From: Thermus sp. LT1-2-5
GTDB taxonomy: Bacteria; Deinococcota; Deinococci; Deinococcales; Thermaceae
Length of the DNA: 64,000 nucleotides
Assembly: GCF_040363165.1 (NCBI RefSeq)
Contig: NZ_BSRG01000001.1
Span: 248,001-312,000, forward strand
Reading direction: 5' to 3'
In this document: piece after piece, positions 56,323-64,000 of the stretch
Layout: every line of letters starts with the position of its first letter
Position numbering within the stretch: the stretch's first letter is position 1
Notes under the pieces: model-generated
Database searches by the model: none
What the model saw: only the letters and a program-made list of their open reading frames with translations
What the model was told of the DNA's origin: nothing
Translations under genes and position numbers: made by a program

Positions 56323-56352
56323 ACCCTACCCCTGAGGCCTCCTGGGGGTCAA
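56323..56352 (-). promoter_or_regulatory. Promoter of the AidB-like gene
   Basis: On the minus strand TTGACC (56347-56352) and TAGGGT (56323-56328) are spaced by 18 bases, with a GGAGG ribosome site between the promoter and ATG. Confidence 0.5.
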
Positions 56353-56373
56353 GGTAGCATGGTTCACAGTCAA

Positions 56374-56393
56374 ATAGTTTCTGATGAAATAAT
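56374..56393. promoter_or_regulatory. Imperfect inverted repeat, likely MarR operator
   Basis: ATAGTTTC-TGAT-GAAATAAT pairs six of eight bases per arm and lies in a conspicuously A/T-rich stretch, 8 bases before the marR GTG. A -10-like TAATGT overlaps its right end. The position fits autoregulation by the adjacent MarR protein, and it may also affect the divergent AidB-like gene. Confidence 0.5.
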
Positions 56394-56401
56394 GTCTTCG
56401 C

Positions 56402-56797
56402 GTGGTCTTCGAGGTCCTGGGCCGAATCTGGCGGTTGCAGCGAGCCCTCCGCGAGGAGGCGGAGCGGGGCCTGGGGGAGCTTGGGGGCCTCGAGGCCTGG
56501 CTTTTGCGCGTTCTCAAGCGCCACCCTCACCCCTCGGAGGCCGCCCGGCGCATGGGGCTACCCTTGCCCACGGTGAGCCACATGCTCCGGCGCCTGGAGC
56601 GGGCGGGCTTTGTGGCCCGGGCCTTGGACGCGAAGGACCTCCGCCGCTTCGCCTTCCGCCTGACCCCCAAGGGGGAAGAGGCCTTGGCCCGGGCGGAAGC
56701 CCTCATGGAGGAGGCCCTGCGTAGGCGCCTTAGCCGGCTTTCCCCGGAGGAGGTCCAGGAGCTTATGAGGCTTTTAGAAAAACTGGAGGAACCATGA
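56402..56797 (+). CDS. MarR-family transcriptional regulator
   Basis: A 131-residue winged-helix regulator: recognition region SEAARRMGLPLPTVSHML (residues ~45-62) followed by the wing RRFAFRLTPKGEEAL. The start is GTG 56402. Its stop overlaps the start of the MFS pump gene (ATGA), the usual arrangement of a local repressor with the efflux pump it controls. The inducer is unknown. Confidence 0.88.
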   Translation: MVFEVLGRIWRLQRALREEAERGLGELGGLEAWLLRVLKRHPHPSEAARRMGLPLPTVSHMLRRLERAGFVARALDAKDLRRFAFRLTPKGEEALARAEALMEEALRRRLSRLSPEEVQELMRLLEKLEEP

Positions 56798-58836
56798 ACC
56801 CCACGCCGCAAGAAGTCCGGTACACCATGGTGGGCATCTTTCTTGGGATGTTCCTTGCCGCCTTGGATCAGACCATCGTTTCCACCGCCATGCCCCGCAT
56901 CGTGGGCGAGCTGAAGGGAGCGGAGTACTACGCCTGGGTCACCACCAGCTACCTCCTCACCTCCACGGTGTCCGCCCCCATCTTTGGCCGCCTCACGGAG
57001 CTTTTCTCCCGCAAGGCTATCCTCCTTTGGGCGGTGGGGCTCTTCCTCTTGGGCTCGGCCCTTTCCGGGCTTTCCCAGAACATGGCGGAGCTCATCCTGT
57101 TCCGCGGGCTGCAGGGGGTGGGGGGCGGGGCGCTTTTCGCCTTGGCCCTCACCACCATCGCCGTGTTCTTCCCGCCCCGACAGCGGGGAAGGATTGCAGG
57201 GGCCTTTGGGGCCATCTTCGGCCTCTCCTCCGCCGTGGGGCCCTGGCTTGGCGGGCTCCTCACGGACCACCTTTCCTGGCGTTGGGTGTTTTACATCAAC
57301 ATGCCCGTGGGGGCGGTGGCCCTTTGGTTCATCCTTCGCCACATGCCGCGGCTGAAGCCCGCCCACCGCGAGCCCTTTGACTTCCTGGGAGCCTTCCTCC
57401 TCGCCCTTTGGACCGTGCCCCTCATGCTCGCCTTCTCTTGGGGCGGGAGCACCTACCCCTGGGCTAGCCCGGTGATCCTGGGCCTTTTGGCCGGGGCGCT
57501 TTTAGGCCTTTTCGCCTGGGTCTATGCCGAGCTCAAGGTGGCCCACCCCCTCTTCGACCTCTCCGTCTTCCGCATCCCCACCTTTTCCCTTTCTGCCTTG
57601 GCCGCCTTCTTTTTCGGCCCCGCCTTTTTGGGGGCCGTAGCCTTCTTGCCCCTGTACCTCCAGGTGGTGAAGGGGGTTTCCGCCAGCCAAAGCGGGGTTA
57701 CGGTCCTTCCCCTCACCCTTGGGGTTATGGTGGGGAGCATCGGGGGAGGGCAACTCGTGGCCCGCCTGGGGCGGTACAAGGCCCTCCTTTTGGGGAGCGC
57801 CCTCTTCCTCTTGGCCCTCTTCCTTGCCCTGCACTTCGTCTTGGCGGTGGACACGCCCCTTTACGTGGCCATCGCTCTCTTTTTCCTCCTGGGCCTTGGG
57901 CTAGGCCCGGCGCAGAGCGTTTTAAACATCGTGGCGCAGAGCGACCTTCCCAAGGAGCGCTTGGGGAGTGGCACCAGCATGGTGCAGTTCACCCGGCAGA
58001 TCGGCTCCACCATGGGCATCGCCCTATTGGGAACGATCCTAGCGGGAACCCTTTCCCACCACCTCAAGGAGGCCTTCCCCGGCGGGAGCACCCCTGCCCT
58101 GGCCCGGGCGGGGGAGGGGATGGCCTTGGATCTGGACCGGGAGTTCGCCCGCCTAAGGGCGCTCCTTCCCCGAGCCCTTTCCGGGGATGCCGCCGCCTAC
58201 CAGGCCCTCATGCAAGACCCCTTCCTCCCCGAGGCCTTTAAGAAGACCTTGGAGCCTGGGGGGTTGCCCGCCCGTTTTGCCCGGCTTCGGGCAGAGGTGG
58301 ATAAGGCCCTGGCGGGGGACGAGGCCGCACGGGAGGCCCTCCTGCGCGACCCCACCCTCCCGGCGGAGCTCAAAGGGCTTCTCCTCCCGGGCGGTCTGGT
58401 GCGGGGGACCCTGGACCTCCTCGCCCGGGCCTGGGCGGGGGACGAGGCGGCGCGGGAGGCCCTCCTCGCCTCCCCCTTGGCTCCCGCCCTCCGGGAGCTC
58501 CTGGCCTCCCCGCCCCCGCCTCCCCTGCGGCCCCGGGTCCTGGCCCAGGTGGAAGCGGGGCTAAAGGAGCAAGCGGCCCGCATCCAGGCCCAGGTGCAGG
58601 AGGCCCTGAAGCGGGCGGAGGAGGAGGCGCTTCGGGAGGTGCCGAAGAGGATATTGGCGGAGCTCGGCGCGGTGGAGGCCAAGGTGAAGGGGGCGTTAAA
58701 GGAGGGCATCGTGGCGGCCTTGAAGCAGATCTTCCTCCTCGCCGCAGGTTTCGTGGCCCTGGCTTTTTTGGCGGTCCTCTTCCTGCCCAACCGGGAGCTT
58801 GCGGGCCGTCCCTCTCCCCAGGCCTCGCTAGAGTAA
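56794..58836 (+). CDS. DHA2-type MFS efflux pump with repeat-bearing insertion
   Basis: A 680-residue EmrB/QacA-type drug:proton antiporter. DHA2 marks: FLAALDQTIVSTAMPRIVGEL (motif D1), GRLTELFSRKAIL (motif A) and RGLQGVGGGALF. Thirteen membrane segments precede residue ~430; then about 200 residues of soluble sequence separate them from a last segment (~645-665). The insertion holds three repeats with GD-AA-ALL-DP-LP spacing and a charged helical stretch. It is translationally coupled to marR. The substrate is unknown, and the insertion is unusual for the family. Confidence 0.88.
   Translation: MNPTPQEVRYTMVGIFLGMFLAALDQTIVSTAMPRIVGELKGAEYYAWVTTSYLLTSTVSAPIFGRLTELFSRKAILLWAVGLFLLGSALSGLSQNMAELILFRGLQGVGGGALFALALTTIAVFFPPRQRGRIAGAFGAIFGLSSAVGPWLGGLLTDHLSWRWVFYINMPVGAVALWFILRHMPRLKPAHREPFDFLGAFLLALWTVPLMLAFSWGGSTYPWASPVILGLLAGALLGLFAWVYAELKVAHPLFDLSVFRIPTFSLSALAAFFFGPAFLGAVAFLPLYLQVVKGVSASQSGVTVLPLTLGVMVGSIGGGQLVARLGRYKALLLGSALFLLALFLALHFVLAVDTPLYVAIALFFLLGLGLGPAQSVLNIVAQSDLPKERLGSGTSMVQFTRQIGSTMGIALLGTILAGTLSHHLKEAFPGGSTPALARAGEGMALDLDREFARLRALLPRALSGDAAAYQALMQDPFLPEAFKKTLEPGGLPARFARLRAEVDKALAGDEAAREALLRDPTLPAELKGLLLPGGLVRGTLDLLARAWAGDEAAREALLASPLAPALRELLASPPPPPLRPRVLAQVEAGLKEQAARIQAQVQEALKRAEEEALREVPKRILAELGAVEAKVKGALKEGIVAALKQIFLLAAGFVALAFLAVLFLPNRELAGRPSPQASLE
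58167..58512 (+). repeat. Three tandem protein repeats in the MFS pump
   Basis: Units begin near 58167, 58305 and 58431, with peptide cores SGDAAAYQALMQDPFLP, AGDEAAREALLRDPTLP and AGDEAAREALLASPLAP. The second and third share DNA as well (gcgggggacgaggc), pointing to recent duplication. They lie in the loop before the last membrane helix. Confidence 0.75.
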
Positions 58837-58840
58837 AGGG

Positions 58841-60379
58841 GTGGAGGGGCTATACCTGGTCTTCGGCGAGGGGCTTTCGGAGGAGGCCAACCGCCTGGCC
58901 CAGGGCCTGGCCCAGGCCCTCTTGCAAAACCCCCCTCCCGGGCTTTGGGAAGCGGTGCCCGCCTACGCCACCCTCTACCTGGAATATGACCCGAAGCGGC
59001 TTTCCCGCAGGGCGCTCCTCCGGCTTCTCCGAACCGTGGCCCCGGAAGGGGCAGGGGAGGGCCGGGTGGTGGAGGTCCCGGTGCGCTACGATGGCGAGGA
59101 CCTGCTGGAGGTGGTCCGGCGCACGGGGCTTTCCCCGGAGGAGGTGAAGCGGCGCCACCAGGCTCCCCTCTACCGGGTCTACGCCCTGGGCTTCACCCCG
59201 GGCTTTCCCTTCCTGGCCCCCGTGGACGAGGCCCTGCGCCTGCCCCGCCGTCCCCACCCTAGGCCCCGGGTCCCCGCCCACAGCCTGGCCATGGCGGGGG
59301 CCCAAACGGGCATTTACCCCTTGCCCTCCCCGGGGGGGTGGCACCTCTTGGGCACCGCCTTGGTGGCGGTGTACGACCCCCACCGGGAGGCGCCCTTCCT
59401 CCTCGCCCCGGGGGATCGGGTCCGCTTTCGGGAGGCGGAGGGCCCTTCGCCCCCGGAGCCTAATCCCCTTGACCTCCTTCCCCCTTCCCCCCGCTTTCCC
59501 GCCCTAAGGGTGGAGGAGCCTGGGCTTTTGGACCTCTTGCTGGACGGGGGCCGGTTCCGGGTTGGGCACCTGGGGCTTGCCCGCTCCGGGCCTTTGGACC
59601 CTTATTCCGCCGGGGTGGCGAACCGCCTGGTGGGAAACCCTCCCGGGGCGCCCCTTTTGGAGTTCGCCTACAAGGGGCCGATCCTCACTGCCCTCCGCCC
59701 CTTGGTGGCGGCCCTTGCGGGCTATGGGTTCGTGGCCCTTTTAGATGGGGAGGAGATCCCCCCGGGGCAAAGCTTTCTTTGGCCCAAGGGCAGAGCCCTC
59801 CGCTTCCGGCCTAAGGGGAAGGGGGTGCGGGCCTATCTGGCGGTGGCGGGGGGCCTCGAGGCCCGCCCCTTTTTGGGCTCCGTTTCCCCCGACCTCCGGG
59901 GCCGGGTGGGCCGTCCCCTTAGGGCGGGGGATGTGCTGGGCCTGAAGGCGGTGCGCGAGGCCCGCCCTGGCCTTGCCTTTCCCTTGAGGCCCCTCCTCGA
60001 GCCCTTCCGCCTTCGCCTCCTCCCGGGCCCTGACGCAGGCCGGGAGGTGGTGAGGGCCTTTCTTGCCGCCCCCTTCCGCGTGGCCCGGGTGGACCGCATG
60101 GGGGTGGAGCTCCTGGGCCCGGGGGTTCCGGGGGGAGAGGGGCTTTCCAAGGCCACTCCTTTGGGAGGGGTCCAGGTGCCCCCCTCGGGGCGGCCCCTGG
60201 TCCTCTTGGCGGACAAGGGAAGCCTGGGCGGCTACGCTGTGCCGGTGCGGGTGGCGCCGGAGGACCTTTGGCTTTTGGGGCAGGTGTGGCCTGGTGCGGA
60301 GATAGTCTTCACGTGCCCTGGACATCGTGAAAAGGATCACGTAACCTTACCCTGGCCCCCCGGCGGGGAAGACCCCTAA
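58841..60379 (+). CDS. Fused 5-oxoprolinase subunits PxpB-PxpC
   Basis: A 512-residue fusion. Residues ~1-210 are the KipI/PxpB half ([18 protein letters not shown]), and residues ~225-510 the KipA/PxpC half ([39 protein letters not shown]). With PxpA this forms the ATP-dependent 5-oxoprolinase that opens pyroglutamate to glutamate. No pxpA is in the window. The start is GTG 58841, four bases after the MFS stop. The pyroglutamyl peptidase at 13114 would supply its substrate. Confidence 0.9.
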   Translation: MEGLYLVFGEGLSEEANRLAQGLAQALLQNPPPGLWEAVPAYATLYLEYDPKRLSRRALLRLLRTVAPEGAGEGRVVEVPVRYDGEDLLEVVRRTGLSPEEVKRRHQAPLYRVYALGFTPGFPFLAPVDEALRLPRRPHPRPRVPAHSLAMAGAQTGIYPLPSPGGWHLLGTALVAVYDPHREAPFLLAPGDRVRFREAEGPSPPEPNPLDLLPPSPRFPALRVEEPGLLDLLLDGGRFRVGHLGLARSGPLDPYSAGVANRLVGNPPGAPLLEFAYKGPILTALRPLVAALAGYGFVALLDGEEIPPGQSFLWPKGRALRFRPKGKGVRAYLAVAGGLEARPFLGSVSPDLRGRVGRPLRAGDVLGLKAVREARPGLAFPLRPLLEPFRLRLLPGPDAGREVVRAFLAAPFRVARVDRMGVELLGPGVPGGEGLSKATPLGGVQVPPSGRPLVLLADKGSLGGYAVPVRVAPEDLWLLGQVWPGAEIVFTCPGHREKDHVTLPWPPGGEDP

Positions 60380-61578
60380 ACCGCCTCCACCACCACGGCG
60401 ATCCCCTGGCCCACCCCGATGCACATGGTGGCCAGGCCGAAGGGCACCTGCCTTCGGCGCATCTCGTGGACCAGGGTGGTGAGGATCCTGGCCCCCGAGG
60501 CCCCCAAGGGGTGCCCCAGGGCGATGGCCCCCCCGTTGGGGTTCAGGCGGGGGTCCTCCGGGGAAAGCCCCCACTCCCGGAGGACCGCCAGGGCCTGGGC
60601 GGCGAAGGCCTCGTTGAGCTCGATGAGACCCAGGTCGGCCAGGCTCAAGCCCGCCCGCTCCAGGGCCTTCTGGGTGGCGGGCACCGGGCCGATGCCCATG
60701 ATCCGGGGGGGCACCCCCGCCACGGCGAGGCTCCGGATGCGGGCCAGGGGCTTGAGGCCGTGGGCCTTGGCGTAGTCGTCCGCCACCAGGAGCACCGCCG
60801 CCGCCCCGTCGTTGAGGGGGCTGCTGTTCCCCGCCGTCACCGTGCCCCCCTCCCGGAAGACGGGCCTGAGGCTTGAAAGCTTCTCCAAGGAGGTGTCCCG
60901 CCTAGGGCCCTCGTCCACCCCCACCAGGGCCTCCTCCTTCCCCCGGAGCACCGGGATGGGCACCACCTCCTCCCTGAAACGCCCCTCATCCCAGGCCCGC
61001 ACCGCCTTCTGGTGGGAGAGGAGGGCGAAGCGGTCCTGCTCCTCCCGGGGGATCCGGTAGAGCTCCGCCAGGTTCTCCGCCGTTTCCCCCATGCTCTCCG
61101 TGCCGTAGAGGGCCTGCATGCGGGGGTTGATAAAGCGCCAGCCCAAGGTGGTGTCGTACATCACCAGGTTGCCGGTGGGGAAGGGGCGCTCGGGCTTGGG
61201 CACGGCGTAGGGGGCACGGGACATGGACTCCACCCCGCTGCCCACATACACCTTGCCCTCCCCCGCCCAGATGGCCCGGGCCGCCTGGGCCACGGCCTCC
61301 AGGCCGCTGCCGCAGAGGCGGTTCACGGTGCACCCCGCCACCTCCACGGGGAAGCCCGCCAGGAGGAGGGCCATGCGGGCCACGTTGCGGTTGTCCTCCC
61401 CCGCTTGGTTGGCGCAGCCGGCGTAGACGTCCTCCACCTCCTCCTTGGGCACTCCGGAGCGCGCCATGAGGGCGGAGAGGACGTGGGCCAGGAGGTCGTC
61501 GGGCCGGACGGAGCTCAAGGCTCCCCCGTGCTTGCCGATGGGGCTTCGTACCGCGGCTACAATCCAGGCTTCGGGCAT
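60376..61578 (-). CDS. Acetyl-CoA acyltransferase (thiolase)
   Basis: A 400-residue thiolase distinct from the fadA copy. Nucleophilic Cys in [12 protein letters not shown], catalytic His in [14 protein letters not shown], second Cys in [11 protein letters not shown]. The sequence character is close to PaaJ/PcaF-type 3-oxoadipyl-CoA thiolases and to FadA, so phenylacetate or fatty-acid breakdown are both possible. ATG 61578 follows AAGGAGG. A TetR-like palindrome at 61590-61605 just downstream of its -10 indicates its own repressor. The stop overlaps that of pxpBC as CTAA. Confidence 0.9.
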   Translation of the reverse strand: MPEAWIVAAVRSPIGKHGGALSSVRPDDLLAHVLSALMARSGVPKEEVEDVYAGCANQAGEDNRNVARMALLLAGFPVEVAGCTVNRLCGSGLEAVAQAARAIWAGEGKVYVGSGVESMSRAPYAVPKPERPFPTGNLVMYDTTLGWRFINPRMQALYGTESMGETAENLAELYRIPREEQDRFALLSHQKAVRAWDEGRFREEVVPIPVLRGKEEALVGVDEGPRRDTSLEKLSSLRPVFREGGTVTAGNSSPLNDGAAAVLLVADDYAKAHGLKPLARIRSLAVAGVPPRIMGIGPVPATQKALERAGLSLADLGLIELNEAFAAQALAVLREWGLSPEDPRLNPNGGAIALGHPLGASGARILTTLVHEMRRRQVPFGLATMCIGVGQGIAVVVEAV

Positions 61579-61589
61579 AGGGGCCTCCT

Positions 61590-61605
61590 TACCGAACGGT
61601 CGGTA
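61590..61605. promoter_or_regulatory. TetR-type palindromic operator of the thiolase gene
   Basis: TACCGAACGGTCGGTA has six-base arms and lies between the -10 and the ribosome site. The offset sequence CGAACGGTCGGTAG matches all but one position of CNAACGNNCGTTNG, the motif I recall for Thermus thermophilus PaaR. Confidence 0.65.
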
Positions 61606-61607
61606 GT

Positions 61608-61636
61608 AGCTTAGCGGGTGGGCGGGGTGGGGTCAA
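61608..61636 (-). promoter_or_regulatory. Promoter of the thiolase gene
   Basis: On the minus strand a -35 TTGACC (61631-61636) and a -10 TAAGCT (61608-61613) are spaced by 17 bases. The operator starts two bases downstream of the -10. Confidence 0.65.
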
Positions 61637-61683
61637 GATGTGGTGGAGAGAAAACGCACGAGCAAATGTTATCGTGAATACTC

Positions 61684-63621
61684 TCACATATCCCGCACCG
61701 CCCGCAACACCTCCCCCCAGTCCTCCACAGGTAAAGCACAAACCCCCCGCCGGCACGCGTAGGCCTTGCCCGCCTCCCGGCCCTCCAAGGCCGGCAAGGC
61801 CCCCGGAGGCCCGAGAACCAGCTGGGTCAAGGGCAAAAAGGCCTCCTTAGCTGCCTCCGCCATGGGGGAGGGCAAGGGCAAGGCCAGTTCGGTTCCCCTC
61901 TCTAAGAGGCGCTTGCTTAGGAGCGCCCCGGGCAAGGCCTGGGGATACCTACCAAGCCAAAGGGCCCGGCTTTGCAAAAGGCGCTCTGCCCGTTCCCAGT
62001 AGTCGCCATGGAATATGGCTCCCAGCCGGAAGAAGACTTCCGCCAAAGCGCTTTCCCCTGAGGGTAAGGTGGCTTCTTCCACCTCCTCTGATGGCAGAGG
62101 AAGCTTGTGGGAAGCCGTTTTCCCAACAAAGACCGTCCAGGCGGCTTCCGCCACCCCCTGCGCTTGGGCCAGGTAGGGCCACTCCCCCGTGGCGGCGTAA
62201 AGCTCCAAAAGGGCCAGGGCGGCGAAGCTCTGGTCCGGCAAAAAGGCTTCTTCCCCCAGGCTTCCTCCCCGCCAGGCGTGGCGCAGAAGCCCCTCTTGCC
62301 GCATGACCTGGAGGAGAAAGTGGGCCCCCTTGCGGGCCGCCTCCAGATAGCGCCCCTCCCCGAGAAGCCTTCCCCCCTCGGCCAAGGCCCGCACCGCCAG
62401 GGCGGACCAGTCCGCCAAGACCTTGTCGTCCAGGGCGGGGGGCCTGCGCCGCCTGCGGGCGGCGAGGAGTTTCTGCCGCACCCGCTCCCGCCAAGGGGCG
62501 AAGGCCTCCCCAAGCTCCTTGGCCACCTCCACCTCCCCCCAGGCGGTGAGGACGGAGCGCCCCCCAAGGTCGTCCCCCAGGGCGAAGTAGCGCCGGGCCA
62601 AGGGGAAGTCCTCCCCCAAGGCTTCGGCGAGCTCGGCCTCAGTCCAGGTGTAGTAGCGCCCTTCCTCCCCCTCGCTTTCCGCATCCAAGGCGGTGTAGAA
62701 CCCCCCCTCCTTGGCCTGCATGGCCAGGAGCCAGTCCAGGGTTCCCCGCGCCACCCGCAGGAAAAGGGGGTCGCCGAAGAGCTTGTAGGCCCCCAGGTAG
62801 ACCCGGGCCAGAAGGGCATTATCGTAGAGCATCTTCTCAAAGTGGGGTACCCGCCAGAAGCGGTCCACGCTGTAGCGGTGGAACCCCCCGCCCACCTGGT
62901 CGTAGATTCCCCCCAAGGCCATGGCCCTTAGGGTGCTAAGGAGGAAGGTCTTAGCCCGTTCCTCCCCCTCCCAGGCCCGGGCCAGGAGGTAGAGGAGAAG
63001 GGTGCCTTGGGGGAACTTGGGGGCGGGGAGAAACCCTCCCCCCTCGAGGTCAAAGGCCTGGGCCAGGTGGGCCAGGGCCGCCTCCTCTGCCTCCGCCGGC
63101 ACGGGGCCCGGGGGCGGGGTGAGGCTTCGCCAAAGGGCCTGGGCCAAACGTTCCCCCTCCTCCAGAAGGGCCTCCTTTTTCTCCTCCCAGGCCCTCGCCA
63201 CCGCCAGGAGGACCCGCTTGAAGCCGGGGAGGCCCATGCGGTCCTCCTTGGGGAAGTAGGTGCCCCCGAAAAAGGGTTTCCCCTCCGGGGTTAGGAACAG
63301 GCTCATGGGCCAGCCTCCCTGGCCCGTGAGGCTCACCAGGGCCCGCATATAGGCGGCGTCCACATCGGGGCGCTCCTCCCGGTCCACCTTCACCGGGACG
63401 AAGTGGGCGTTGAGGAGGGCCGCCACCTCTGCGTCTTGGAAGCTTTCCCGGTGCATCACGTGGCACCAGTGGCAGGCGTGATAGCCCACGGAAAGGAAGA
63501 TGGGCTTCCCCTCCGCCTGGGCCTTCCGGAAGGCTTCCTCGCCAAAGGGGTGCCAGTCCACGGGGTCTTGGGCGTGGGCCAGGAGATAGGGGCTTAGGGC
63601 GTTCTTGAGCCGGTTTCCCAT
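61684..63621 (-). CDS. DUF255 thioredoxin-fold protein (YyaL/SPATA20-like)
   Basis: A 645-residue protein. Residues 1-165 are a thioredoxin-like DUF255 domain with a CxxC pair in [15 protein letters not shown] and [10 protein letters not shown], and the rest is an (alpha/alpha)6-barrel-like region with [17 protein letters not shown] and [12 protein letters not shown]. The family is widespread and conserved up to human SPATA20, but its biochemical function is not established. It ends 105 bases before the thiolase ATG on the same strand; that gap holds the thiolase promoter and otherwise nothing recognisable. Confidence 0.9.
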   Translation of the reverse strand: MGNRLKNALSPYLLAHAQDPVDWHPFGEEAFRKAQAEGKPIFLSVGYHACHWCHVMHRESFQDAEVAALLNAHFVPVKVDREERPDVDAAYMRALVSLTGQGGWPMSLFLTPEGKPFFGGTYFPKEDRMGLPGFKRVLLAVARAWEEKKEALLEEGERLAQALWRSLTPPPGPVPAEAEEAALAHLAQAFDLEGGGFLPAPKFPQGTLLLYLLARAWEGEERAKTFLLSTLRAMALGGIYDQVGGGFHRYSVDRFWRVPHFEKMLYDNALLARVYLGAYKLFGDPLFLRVARGTLDWLLAMQAKEGGFYTALDAESEGEEGRYYTWTEAELAEALGEDFPLARRYFALGDDLGGRSVLTAWGEVEVAKELGEAFAPWRERVRQKLLAARRRRRPPALDDKVLADWSALAVRALAEGGRLLGEGRYLEAARKGAHFLLQVMRQEGLLRHAWRGGSLGEEAFLPDQSFAALALLELYAATGEWPYLAQAQGVAEAAWTVFVGKTASHKLPLPSEEVEEATLPSGESALAEVFFRLGAIFHGDYWERAERLLQSRALWLGRYPQALPGALLSKRLLERGTELALPLPSPMAEAAKEAFLPLTQLVLGPPGALPALEGREAGKAYACRRGVCALPVEDWGEVLRAVRDM

Positions 63622-63667
63622 CCCCCTAAGCCTAGCCCCGGGGCCAAGGGCGCCCCCTGGCCTTCCT

Positions 63668-63673
63668 TACAAT
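63668..63673 (+). promoter_or_regulatory. -10 box of nadC
   Basis: TACAAT ends five bases before the GTG at 63679, again the leaderless arrangement. Confidence 0.5.
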
Positions 63674-63678
63674 GGGGC

Positions 63679-64000
63679 GTGTTGGGTATCGCCACGGAAT
63701 GGGACGAGCGCCTTCGGGCCTGGCTCGCCGAGGACCTGGGCCACGGGGATCTCACGAGCCGCCTGGTGGTGGACGAGGCCCTTTGGGGCGAGGCGGTCAT
63801 CCTGAGCAAGGGGGAAGGGGTCATCGCCGGGCTTCCCGTAGCGGAACGGGTCTTTCACCTGGCCGACGCCCGGGTGCGCTTCACGCCCCGGGTGGCGGAG
63901 GGGAGTCCCGTGGCCTTTGGGGTGGAGGTGGCCCGCCTCGAGGGCCCCCTGCGGGGGATCCTGGCGGGAGAGCGGCTCGCCCTCAACCTCCTGCAGCGGC
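63679..64000 (+). CDS. nadC: Nicotinate-nucleotide pyrophosphorylase (N-terminal part)
   Basis: The first 107 residues of quinolinate phosphoribosyltransferase, cut by the window end. The sequence [12 protein letters not shown] near residue 16 and [11 protein letters not shown] at the cut are diagnostic. The enzyme converts quinolinate and PRPP to nicotinate mononucleotide in de novo NAD synthesis. The start is GTG 63679, or the adjacent TTG; the -10 box immediately upstream favours GTG. It is divergent from the DUF255 gene. Confidence 0.9.
   Translation, partial: MLGIATEWDERLRAWLAEDLGHGDLTSRLVVDEALWGEAVILSKGEGVIAGLPVAERVFHLADARVRFTPRVAEGSPVAFGVEVARLEGPLRGILAGERLALNLLQR

Overview
The window comes from a Thermus-like bacterium (Deinococcota). 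Three things point there: very high G+C with near-saturated G/C third positions, many GTG starts with -10 hexamers only 6-8 bases upstream (leaderless-type genes), and a gene set whose lengths and motifs match Thermus thermophilus proteins (family 5 uracil-DNA glycosylase, PolX, M29 aminopeptidase, SerRS, N-acylamino acid racemase). This is chromosomal DNA. I see no rRNA, tRNA, CRISPR array, IS element, integrase or replication origin. It is packed with genes, and no gene-free stretch exceeds about 110 bases.

Left part (1-13.7 kb). A leftward run reads DUF554 membrane protein, gatC, serS, N-acylamino acid racemase, a GNAT acyltransferase, a cog0402 amidohydrolase (candidate aminodeoxyfutalosine deaminase) and a ClC channel cut by the window edge. 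Then come mnmD, a polysaccharide deacetylase with an MFS transporter, a four-gene glycosyltransferase cluster of visibly lower G+C in part, and pyroglutamyl-peptidase I.

Middle part (13.7-41.3 kb). This holds degV, mfd, a fatty-acid beta-oxidation operon (fadB-like, fadA, acyl-CoA dehydrogenase), cysS, hslO with an unusual C-terminal cysteine extension, a Usp protein, an O-acetylhomoserine sulfhydrylase and aminopeptidase T. It continues with pyruvate:ferredoxin oxidoreductase plus a DHOD-like partner, polX with udgB, an acyl-CoA carboxylase carboxyltransferase, and an acyl-CoA dehydrogenase-etfB-etfA operon. Three near-identical 15-bp operators sit before degV/pcp, the fad operon and the acyl-CoA dehydrogenase-etf operon. 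They look like one TetR-type (FadR-like) regulon joining beta-oxidation to its electron acceptor.

Right part (41.3-64 kb). A soluble GAF/PAS histidine kinase, a lone receiver and an orphan TRAP binding protein converge on a leftward run: znuA-like binding protein with a Zur-like operator, galactokinase, and a three-subunit NAD-type formate dehydrogenase. Then follow a class III aminotransferase, an ABC-class ATPase, an AidB-like acyl-CoA dehydrogenase divergent from marR and a repeat-carrying MFS pump, a fused 5-oxoprolinase PxpBC, a thiolase under a TetR-like operator, a DUF255 thioredoxin-fold protein, and the start of nadC.

At whole-window scale, the octamer CCTCGAGG occurs about 46 times by eye count, more than tenfold above composition, like a highly iterated palindrome. 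Several convergent gene pairs share four-base overlapping stop codons, and three divergent pairs share gaps of only 14-30 bases with back-to-back -10 boxes.
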